This document shows, piece by piece, positions 47,818 to 56,223 of a stretch of 64,000 bases of DNA. Within the stretch, counting starts at the first letter, position 1; each line of letters opens with the position of its first letter. The notes beneath the pieces were generated by a model. The model worked only from the letters and a program-made list of their open reading frames with translations, was not told where the DNA came from and searched no databases. A program made the position numbers and the translations under genes. This DNA comes from Pseudoneurospora amorphoporcata (Eukaryota > Ascomycota > Sordariomycetes > Sordariales > Sordariaceae): assembly GCA_033297205.1 (NCBI GenBank), contig MU859097.1:124001-188000 (forward strand), read 5' to 3'.

Positions 47818-49968
47818 GGTTGCGGTTGGTCGGGTGGCGCAAAGTGGTGTGTAAATAGGTGTGTTTTCGGACAACTCGCGGTCGCCTAAGAGGGTCGGGA
47901 TTGAAAATGAAGCGCGTTTCGATGGAAGCAACAGTCCCTGCTAAGCTACCGATGAAAAAGAACAGAAGAATACGGGAGGAAGTTTGAGGCAGAGCGAGGT
48001 GGTTTGGTGGGAAAAGATGTGGTTTGCAACTGAGAGAGGTCTGAGTTGACCGTGACTGCCCTGAACCTCTCTGGACCGAAGGCTGCTACTGCGTGCTGGT
48101 CGCTGCTGGTCGCCTGCCGCCAGTTCACGTCGGGGCACGCAACGTCAATGGGCCCGAATTTTTGGAGCGAGACGGCTAAGGCCCGGCCACCCGCCCCTGT
48201 ACGCTCCAACTTTTTTTACGCCACGCGCCACACAACGCGTTCAGCCTCGCCAAGGCCCAGGCCGTAGCAACTGCCATGAGCTGTCACAAACTGTTGTTTC
48301 CTCTCGCACTGAACAACAAATGGAATGGTCCGTGCACACCATCAACATTGAACGTCGAGAAGTTGAAGCTATCAACAACTATCAACAGCCTTTCAGCTTG
48401 ACCAACCTTTTCGTCAATTTATGGCTTCATTTAGGGAGATGACATGATCTACCTTGATGGCCTCGTGGATCCTTCATGAAGTTGCGGAGCCATGTAGTCC
48501 CCGACCCTGCCTACTAGATACAGCCAAGCAATATGGAGTTCAGTTACTAGGAGTGCCAAAAGCGACATGGCAACCGGTGTTGGAATCGAGACGGGACAAA
48601 CCGTTGTATGGTTAAGACTTGAGAGTGGTCAACATATCATCGGAATATATGATGCCGTGTACAGGCACCAACGCCATCCACGCTTAAGAGGAGAGGGCAT
48701 GTTCATGCGAAGCCACCACGCCGGTCTACCAAATCTCAACCGGCCTTGGATTCTAGGGTCCGCATGGTTCATATACCTGAGGGACGTTCATGCTGCGTAT
48801 CATGGAACAGACCACTTGACTAGAACTGACTATAATGTTCTTCGGGGTCATTATCCCCAGCCATCCGCGCTTAGAACCACCATTTGGCAACCACATCTCG
48901 AGCGAATCCCTGGCTTCATCCGGACAACAGCCGACTGTTGGTTCTGGTGATCCCAATCACAACAGTGTTTTGCTTTATTTGGCATCTCATGGCGCGCTTC
49001 TTGAGAGCTCTGTGGCTGTACGAAGTTGGGGTGCACTGTGCTTGATGTGCTACGGTTGGGCTTCAAGTTGAAGATTGTTTGATCATCAACATGTTGCTGC
49101 TCCCTTTACCTATTCCGCTTGTTACATATCCTCTCTAGACCACCACGAGTCCATTGTCCCGTATAAGAAATCATAAGAGCTTCACAGGGCCTACTGGAGA
49201 TAGATTGTGCTCAAGATGGCAATATTCATATGGCGACTTGGGAATAGCTTCGTCAGGTCTCTTACAATCTCCGCACTGTATCAGGGGTTGCTCTTTCGGC
49301 GACAGGGACCCGCCACCCCACTACGGTGTGTGTCATCCCCAGATTCAGAACCAAACGCGACAAACGACATCCCGTTTTGTAAGGTTTGATTATCTGTAAC
49401 TCAAATCACAAATTCCCCCCCGACCTCTTTGCTTCACATGATGGCGCCATTGCTTAGGTTCCAGATGAAAGAAAGAGACCACTCAGTGTTCTGAGAAAAG
49501 CATGTCTTGTTTACATTGAAATACGAAGTGTACACAGTAGTGCCAAGCCCTTTCCATCACCAGGAAACCCTGTCTCAAGAACCGCGCTAACAAACGAACC
49601 AGTATTGTACTGTATGTACATTATGTAGTGCTTGGTAAACTCCAGACTCTAGACTCTAGGGGAGAGAACCACGAAACACCAAGTTTGAGGTAATCGTTTG
49701 AGGAAGTTGACGCTGGCAGAGGGAGAAGGAGGGAGAGACGCAGATACTGAGGTGGTAAATGATGAAAACCAGACAAAAGGCCCGGAAAATCCTCGAGTGA
49801 CACAGAGTCAGAACAATCAACAACTTTCACCGTTTTTCTTAGCACCGTATTTTGTGATATCTTGTGCCACAGTGAATGGAATGAACAAACTGTGAACTAA
49901 CCTGGGCTTTCTTTTGCACATATACGTTCCCCAAATTTCTCCAATTCTTACCCCAACATCAAACATTC
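47818..49968. other. intergenic region
   Basis: 2.15 kb between the spt6 start and the stop of the aaRS-like gene on the same strand. The spt6 promoter should lie in the left few hundred bases. A 127-codon plus-strand frame (48567-48950) was considered and rejected. I see no RNA gene or repeat. Confidence 0.5.
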
Positions 49969-51414
49969 TCAACTTTTCATCACCTCGCAAGCTTTCTTCT
50001 CCGTCTCAAAAATAGCCTGCTGCAGGTACTCGACCGAATAAGACCGAAACAGCTTCTTTGGACTCTTGAACCAGCTCTCAACCTCGAGCCAAATCCTTCG
50101 CAGACCCTCGGAGCCATCGTCCTCAAAATGATCCCGCAGCCGCGCAAAGCTGCACAGTCCATCGGTACCGAGCACCTTCATGAGGTCATACGCGCCCTCG
50201 CGGACATACAGGCTCTTGGATAGCTTCGCGCCGCTCCAGTCCACGATGACGGGAGCATACAAGATATGCGGTGTTTTCCCGACCGCCAGGCGCGTCGCCG
50301 CTGACCACGCAGCCAACGGCCGGTACAGGAACATCTCCTGATAGGTCCCGGCATAGTCGCCACCCGTGACGCGGACATTATGTGCCTTGGCGTCGAGGAG
50401 GTGCGACATGCTACGAATCAGATTGCGCGCCGGTGCGTTGGCCTCGATGCGCGCTGCCTCGGCCGGCTTCGACACGCAGATGCTATGTGGGCCGTGCTTT
50501 GGGCACTTGAAGGTGATAGTTGATCCTTTGTACGTATTGAGCAGGCCGTGCTTCTCGGCTAGGCCGCACCCGGAAACCGGACAAGCAGCGCGGAGCGCCA
50601 AGACGCCGTGTTTCGGCGAGAGCTGTCGTCCTAGCGTTATGTGCCGGGATACTATGTACTCGAGGATCTTGGGGATTGACGGGCCTGAGAAAAAGTCGGA
50701 CTGGAAGGCTACAGTGTAGGGGATACCCGACCAGTGGGACAAGAAGCCCAGTACTGCGTGGTAGTCGTCTGTGAAGTCGGATGGCCCGGCGATGCGGTAC
50801 GCCCGTTGGTACTGCACCCCGTCAACCGTGACGCCTTTGCCGTCGACGGGCGCCGTATCGACGAACGTGATCTTGACCGAAACCGCCGGCAGCTTGCCGC
50901 CGAAGCCAGCATCTTTGGCCATCTTTTGCATTCGCCCATGCATCCACTTGGCAAAGCAAAAGGCGTAGCAAAAGACAACTAAGGTGCCGGCGTGGGGGGA
51001 GTTGTTCGGCTGCAGTCCGGCGTGGATGACGATCGGGCGAGTTGGGAGACGCGGTTGGGCAGCGGATTGTTTTCCCTCGAGGACCTCATCATCCACGAGG
51101 GCAGATAAAACCGGGCCGACAATGTCATCCTGGAATGCGTACGAGCCGCCGCCCAAAGGATTCTGGACCTGGCCGTTGTGGAAGCCCGCAAAGATGGGGC
51201 TGTTGGGATTCAAGCTGGGCACTAAATCCCGGATGGCCGAGAGTATTTCCTTGCAAGTCTCGTCATCTTTTTTCGACGGACCTGGACCCATCGCCGAGTC
51301 CGTCTTCGCGCCCGCCCTCTCTCCGCCTCTGTACAAAAGCGGCGTGAGCTGTCTAACCAAGCGTTTGGCAGCGGTGGACTGAGTGTTGACATTGGGGAGT
51401 GGAATGTTAGCCAT
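49969..51414 (-). CDS. class I aminoacyl-tRNA-synthetase-like protein of unknown specificity
   Basis: Single exon, 481 residues. A HIGH-like signature with its usual lead-in is present at about 130-144 (IHAGLQPNNSPHAGT), and a KMSKS-like loop, GAKLSKS, at about 395-401, the spacing expected for a class I catalytic domain. Between them, CPVSGCG (278-284) and FKCPKHGPHSIC (303-313) look like a zinc-binding insertion. The overall order, HIGH, zinc module, KMSKS, then a short helical C-terminus, recalls archaeal/bacterial class I lysyl-tRNA synthetase, but fungi use class II LysRS, and the C-terminal anticodon-binding domain is short (about 80 residues after KMSKS). It may be a paralogue aminoacylating or modifying a non-tRNA target, or a nucleotidylyl transferase. 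It is not obviously mitochondrial. Start is the first ATG of the frame. Fold call is good; substrate is unknown. Confidence 0.8.
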   Translation of the reverse strand: MANIPLPNVNTQSTAAKRLVRQLTPLLYRGGERAGAKTDSAMGPGPSKKDDETCKEILSAIRDLVPSLNPNSPIFAGFHNGQVQNPLGGGSYAFQDDIVGPVLSALVDDEVLEGKQSAAQPRLPTRPIVIHAGLQPNNSPHAGTLVVFCYAFCFAKWMHGRMQKMAKDAGFGGKLPAVSVKITFVDTAPVDGKGVTVDGVQYQRAYRIAGPSDFTDDYHAVLGFLSHWSGIPYTVAFQSDFFSGPSIPKILEYIVSRHITLGRQLSPKHGVLALRAACPVSGCGLAEKHGLLNTYKGSTITFKCPKHGPHSICVSKPAEAARIEANAPARNLIRSMSHLLDAKAHNVRVTGGDYAGTYQEMFLYRPLAAWSAATRLAVGKTPHILYAPVIVDWSGAKLSKSLYVREGAYDLMKVLGTDGLCSFARLRDHFEDDGSEGLRRIWLEVESWFKSPKKLFRSYSVEYLQQAIFETEKKACEVMKS

Positions 51415-52831
51415 TGCGGATATATCAAGGTATATACCTACAGGTCGGTATTCAGTTGGCTTAAGTATTATTGTAAAGGGGGGGGTTGTGAGGGGGATTT
51501 GTGAGGTAGGTAGTGTTATGTTGACGAAGTATGCAGTGCTGTGTAGATTGTTGATGAACTAGAGTAAGTCTGGGATCCGCTGGCCAAATCCAGTCGGACT
51601 AGATGTATCCTCCCAGTGAACTATCTACTGTGTACCTCCTTCCTGTGCCTGGCCTGTGCGTCAGGCAAGTGTTACGGTACAGGCACAGGTCCGACCATGC
51701 CGCCATGCGGGCCTTCTGGAGCGGACCTTTCTGGAAGGATATCGTTCACGAACCTGACCGCTTCACCGTTTACGGTTCAGACCGCTGCACCATTGAAGGT
51801 GTTGTTGCGAACGATGGAAGAACCAGGTACAAGGGAGGTCTTGGTTTGCCTGCAGGTGAATGGGATGCGAGTGAAGGGATTGGAGGAGAGTGACTGGCAA
51901 GTGGGTCCCAGGGTCGCTTGTGTGACTGGGGTATTTAAAGTCTGGGTTCAACCGCATGTATCTAGTTCTCTCTCTTTTCCTCCTCACCTAAAATCTTCTG
52001 TCATCGATGGATTCTTAGCTTTGCCTTCGACTTCCCCATCCGTGCCCTTGCAGCAAGTGAATGCCTGGCTTGGCAGGTGCATGGCCCTGTGGCCTAACAG
52101 GTAGCCTTCAAGTTAGGAAACACAAAGTAGATAGCATGTCCTCTCAGAACCTCTTAGACATCAAAACGAGAAAAGTCTTCTTCTTATAGAGAGAGACATA
52201 CCGCTTTTTCGCAGTCGTAAGAGATTTACTCCCCACAATATTTCCAAAGCCTAACCTTCTTGTAGTATGGTTAGCTCCCTTATGCAAACTCACTGTAACT
52301 CATGTGGATACAGTTAACATGGTATGGCACGGGGCACACGGCTGGCATAGGTCACTTGCAGTCGGCTGGCGGGGCTGTCAGGGTTGTAAACTGGGGCAAA
52401 AGTGAGCTTGCCGGTCCGGCTAAACTGTATGAAGGTTAGGGGGACTTAGCTAGCTAAATCTCTTACGACTGCGAAAAAGCGGTACTCTACATAATGGCCA
52501 TCAAATTGGGGGGGACGCCAGCAAGGAGATGACAGAATTAAAGGTACACTAAAACTTGGCGCTCTGCCAAGTTTGCGGGGAGCTAAGCCACCCATCATCT
52601 CCTTCCTAGTCCTTTTTCCACGTATTTATTCACGTGAAAGGTGGAACCCATTTTCTGACACAGAACGCGTCCGCGCCAACTTTACGCGTCGAGCCAATCA
52701 TGTACTTAAACACTCCATGTTTCTGACCAATAAACTTGAAAGGTTTTTAACCAACAAAGCTTCCTCCTCTTTTTACTTTTTATCTTCCATTCATGATTTC
52801 ATGATCCACGACGACTTGACTACCAGTAACA
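51415..52831. promoter_or_regulatory. divergent promoter region carrying a TIR element
   Basis: 1.4 kb between the divergent starts of the aaRS-like and PUA-like genes. A frame at 51616-52104 has a signal-peptide-like start but begins with GTG and was rejected. The TIR element at 52201-52482 is listed separately and sits about 350 bp upstream of the PUA-like start codon. Confidence 0.5.
52201..52482. mobile_element. TA-flanked MITE-like element, second family
   Basis: A 282-bp element whose terminal inverted repeat is perfect for 28 bp, starting CCGCTTTTTCGCAGTCG, with TA on both sides (52199-52200 and 52483-52484). It has no coding capacity. The TA target duplication suggests Tc1/mariner-type mobilisation. 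It shares only the CCG start and TA duplication with the 9.6-11.7 kb MITEs and is otherwise unrelated. The perfect arms suggest a recent insertion or little RIP. Confidence 0.88.
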
Positions 52832-53413
52832 ATGGCGCCGTCGCTATCAGTATCTAAAAAAGGAATAACTGGCGGGTCAACTCCTAATATCTCCCGCGTC
52901 TCCAAGTCCAAGCCGTCCAAGTCCAAATCCAAGTCCTCCAACGACGATGACGAGGACCACCGCATCAAGACCGATGTCCTAATCGCCATCAAGCCAACCC
53001 ACCTAGCCAACATCGTCAGCCGGAAAAAAAACTACGAGTACCGCAAATACCGCCTGAAAGATGAGGTCGTCCGGCTGTGGCTGTACGAGACCAAGGAAGG
53101 AGGGAAAGGTAGAGCTTCCATCACGCACATCGCCGTCATCCCCGAGGGGGTCCGCCACACGCCCGGAACCGTGCCGACCGAACCACCTGGTATTGGCAAC
53201 GATGAATTCAATGCGGGGTTGAAGCAGTCTAAGTTTGGATACCCTGTTCTTGAGGTCTATGAGCTGGTCAAGCCCGTTACACTGGCCGAGATGAAGAGCA
53301 ACTGGGGCATGCGTGGTGCGCCGATGGGATGGCAATATGTCCGCGCTGGCCTATGGGGGGATCGGTGGGGTGAGGATGATGAGAGGGCTGAGAGGGTGAC
53401 TCGAGTGTTTTGA
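52832..53413 (+). CDS. PUA/ASCH-fold (EVE-like) protein
   Basis: Single exon, 193 residues. After a low-complexity Ser/Lys/Asp N-terminus (about 1-50), the sequence DVLIAIKPTHLANIVSRKKNYEYRKYRL matches the start of the ASCH/PUA-like fold: the strand-helix unit followed by a K-x-x-E-x-R motif (KNYEYR) that lines the nucleic-acid or nucleotide pocket in ASCH proteins. Strands follow (VVRLWLYET, ASITHIAVI), and the C-terminal half (EVYELVKPVTLAEMK...) fits the closing part of the domain. PUA-related domains bind RNA or modified bases; the fungal role is unknown. It is divergent from the aaRS-like gene, which may or may not be meaningful. Start is the first ATG; a downstream Met near residue 142 is internal to the domain. 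Confidence 0.75.
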   Translation: MAPSLSVSKKGITGGSTPNISRVSKSKPSKSKSKSSNDDDEDHRIKTDVLIAIKPTHLANIVSRKKNYEYRKYRLKDEVVRLWLYETKEGGKGRASITHIAVIPEGVRHTPGTVPTEPPGIGNDEFNAGLKQSKFGYPVLEVYELVKPVTLAEMKSNWGMRGAPMGWQYVRAGLWGDRWGEDDERAERVTRVF

Positions 53414-54711
53414 GGCGGAGGAACAGCGGTTAATATAGGAGATATATTTACCTTAAAACTCATATAATAAGAAATAAGATTTCATTCTTGTCAGCTTCTT
53501 AGGCTTCCTTCGTGACTTGAATATTGTAAGAATCGAGAATATTATTGTGGAGTACAAGGGGAGTTGGACTTTAAGAAGGATTGTCACGGTCCCCACAGAC
53601 CGGAACCTTCCTTCCTGGTACGTTGTTGTCAAAAAGAGTGTGACGGGCTGATCCCTGTGATGGCTTTAGCAACCCTCAGCCACAGGTGAACCCCACAAGC
53701 AACCCCCTGAATGAAGCTATTCCCAGAATGCACTTAGCCCCGCACACAGAGCACTAAAGCAGAAACACCCGGAACCCGTCCAGTGCTGACCCCCGCTCGT
53801 AGCCATACAAAACTGCCTGTTTCTACACTCTCTTGCTGCTTTCTCTTATTTACACTAATTGAGGTACCCTCATGGTCGAGATGGAGAGAAAATATGGCAC
53901 CGTTTTTTGGCCGCTTCTGGCAACGTGGTCCCGTTTGGGAGAAAGACACGATGCCATACGAAGCCCAGCCTTATGTGCCTGGTATGATGGTGGTAGGAGC
54001 TTCGACCAACATAGGCGAGCGCCGAAAGAGGAGCAATATTGGAACTTATGTAGAGGTGTATGCTCCTAGAGAGAATCTCCCCCATCCTCTCGGGACTGAT
54101 TCGCCTGGTAGGTTATTTCCTCTCTCTCTCTCTGGCTGATGCACTGAAACTTGTAAAAGGAGAGTACTGACTTACGCTGCTCAATAGCTACTGCGCTTGT
54201 AACGGGCCTCGTCGCCTGCCTGCGCTCAAACCTAGCCTATGCTGATTCCAGGACGCTGGCCCAGATTGAACATCTCATCCGGTAACTGGCCCGGGCTATC
54301 TCATATAGAGGCGTAAATAATGCAGAGTAGTCAGTGGGAAAAATCGTGCCGCAGCCGGCTGAAAACCCTCCGCTACTCTGTCGCAACGGTGCCGTATCGG
54401 CCCCGTGCCTTCCGTGTTTTGCTTCCACTCAAGCGCAATATGTTTGAACGTCTCCTTGGCTAGTCCGCATGGGTAGAACGGAGTCGCCACCTCCGGTACC
54501 CTGCTCTCGAAAAGAAAAGCCCGTAAACCTATTTTGCCCGTCCTGGCTTGCACCAGGAGCGAGCTCATAGCCTTCGAGAAGTAGTGTGGTGATGACTTGT
54601 CATCCGTGCTGGGCCAGGTGTGGTACGGTACTGCAGTGTGTGGTTCCATCGAACCGCGCACGAGACTCGGCGGCACTCAGCTTCTTCCTCTTCTTCATCG
54701 TTTCGGCAACC

Positions 54712-54773
54712 TTTATCTATGGGAGAGCGGACGGGATCCCGAGTTTTCCAGTGGGTACCTTATGGTCGTATGT
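54712..54773 (-). pseudogene. truncated 5S rRNA pseudogene
   Basis: Read on the minus strand from 54773, the sequence begins ACATACGACCATA and tracks the intact 5S gene at 63846 for about 60 bases (ACTGGAAAACTCGGGATCCC and CGTCCGCTCTCCCATAGATAA are shared), then diverges abruptly. The 3' half, including the promoter's internal C box, is missing, so it should not be transcribed by polymerase III. Near the break, GGTACC replaces CC, so it is also slightly altered. Truncated 5S pseudogenes are known in Neurospora. Confidence 0.88.
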
Positions 54774-55091
54774 GCTTATTCTTCCCTCTAGCGATGCTCA
54801 TAAACCAAACAAAGAAACAGCCAAAAAAAAAAGGCGGGGGGAGGAGGGAGGAGGTGATGTGTTGGATCAGTAGTTCAGTCGTTGACCTGAGGTAAGGCAC
54901 AGGTAGCTTTCACAACAACTCTCCCTTTCTCGGCCGACGAGCAACGGCAGCCCCTTCCTGACCCTGGATACCACCATAAAACACAGCAAAACCAAGACGC
55001 CGCTGCTCGTCGGTACCATTTTTATTTCTTCTTCTTCTATCACACCATATTTTACTCCTGGTTCTGGCTCATGCTCCTCCCTTCTCCCTCT

Positions 55092-55436
55092 TCAACGTCG
55101 CTGATATTCTTTGAACTGCCACAGGCGAAAATGTCTTGCCAGCTGGTCAGCCGAAGCGTTGCCGCTGCAGATAGCAAAAAGAGAGGCCAGTTGGTTCTCC
55201 TGCTGCCGTTGTCGTTGTCGTGAGTGGCTGTCGTGATTAGCACTGATGCTGAGGTCAGTGTCACTGCTGCTCCTGGTTATGATTTCCGTGTTGTTCTTCT
55301 TGTCTTCATCCACGGCTTCATCTTTCGCCGCTGACCCGGACGTTTTTGAGCTCTCATGTTGAGGGGTTGCGCTCATGAGCATCAAACGGCTCATGGAGAA
55401 GTTCCTTCCTAGTTTCCACCAGCCTCGGAAGAGCAT
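55092..55436 (-). CDS. possible small uncharacterised protein
   Basis: A 114-codon open frame on the minus strand. Its sequence is not low complexity: a short aromatic/basic start (GWWKLGRN), a Ser/Asp/Lys-rich middle and an amphipathic C-terminal part (LARHFRLWQFKEYQRR). Codon use is compatible with Neurospora genes. No domain is recognised, and no upstream exon could be found. It may be a chance frame in leader DNA of prp1 or of an unrelated transcript. Confidence 0.22.
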   Translation of the reverse strand: MLFRGWWKLGRNFSMSRLMLMSATPQHESSKTSGSAAKDEAVDEDKKNNTEIITRSSSDTDLSISANHDSHSRQRQRQQENQLASLFAICSGNASADQLARHFRLWQFKEYQRR

Positions 55437-56223
55437 TAGCGTGGCGTACGGTCCGGCGAGACTGATTACAAACTTCGAATGCTTGCTTATATTGCTTCAG
55501 ATTTCTACCTTGCGGAGCTATGGCTGGTGGAAGTTGTCGCCTCGACTGATGTGTCCATTGACGATAGATTTGGCAAGCAGGTTAGCCACATATTTAGTGG
55601 CGGGCCGGGGAGAGGCTGTGGCACACTATAGATGCATGTAAAAATAGTATCGGATTTCTGGGAGACCGCTTCATCTCAGTTGATCAAACTGCAAAAAATG
55701 GACATGGAAGGCGTCGAAAAAGAAGTCGGCATCCGGGGATCAGGTTGATAGGACAACAAAGCGATGATTGAAAAGAAGGATGGTAAACAGGGATGTCGCT
55801 GCACCTCCCAGTCGGCTGAGTTGGAAATTGCAAAAAAAGATGTTGGGGAACTGTCTACAGAGGTTGATCACCGCTCATCGTTCAATTACCGGTGATGGAA
55901 TGAGAAGGATCGCTTGAGAAGATGGACGGGAAGGACGCAACTGGGAAAGGAGAAAGTAAACAAACAAACAGTGTGTGTGCTAATGTGTAAGCGAAATAGC
56001 ACTGTGCATGCCTCTGTCAACGAAACGCCAAGACCGAGTGCCTGGACTCAGTAGACTGGGCGCAGGCTTCAGTGCAGTGGAGTTCGATTTGCAGGCCTGC
56101 CGGTATTTTGCCGCCAACTCAAATGTTTGGAGCCACCTCTACGGCCGCGCCACCACGGTGACAACCCAGGCACCGCCTGTCTACAATACCTTTACAACCA
56201 CAATCTCTTAGAAAACCGTCACC

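Larger units (their letters stand above)
53414..56223. other. intergenic region with 5S pseudogene
   Basis: 2.8 kb between the PUA-like stop and prp1 start. It contains the truncated 5S rRNA copy and a weak small open frame on the minus strand, both listed. The right part, immediately before 56224, should carry the prp1 promoter. Nothing else is supported. Confidence 0.5.

Noticed and set aside
48567..48950. 127-codon plus-strand frame
   Set aside because: No recognised domain, isolated, and not joined to another exon.
51616..52104. Signal-peptide-like Cys-containing 162-codon frame
   Set aside because: Begins at GTG with no in-frame upstream ATG seen and degrades into low-information sequence; could be a relic of a secreted protein but is not supportable.
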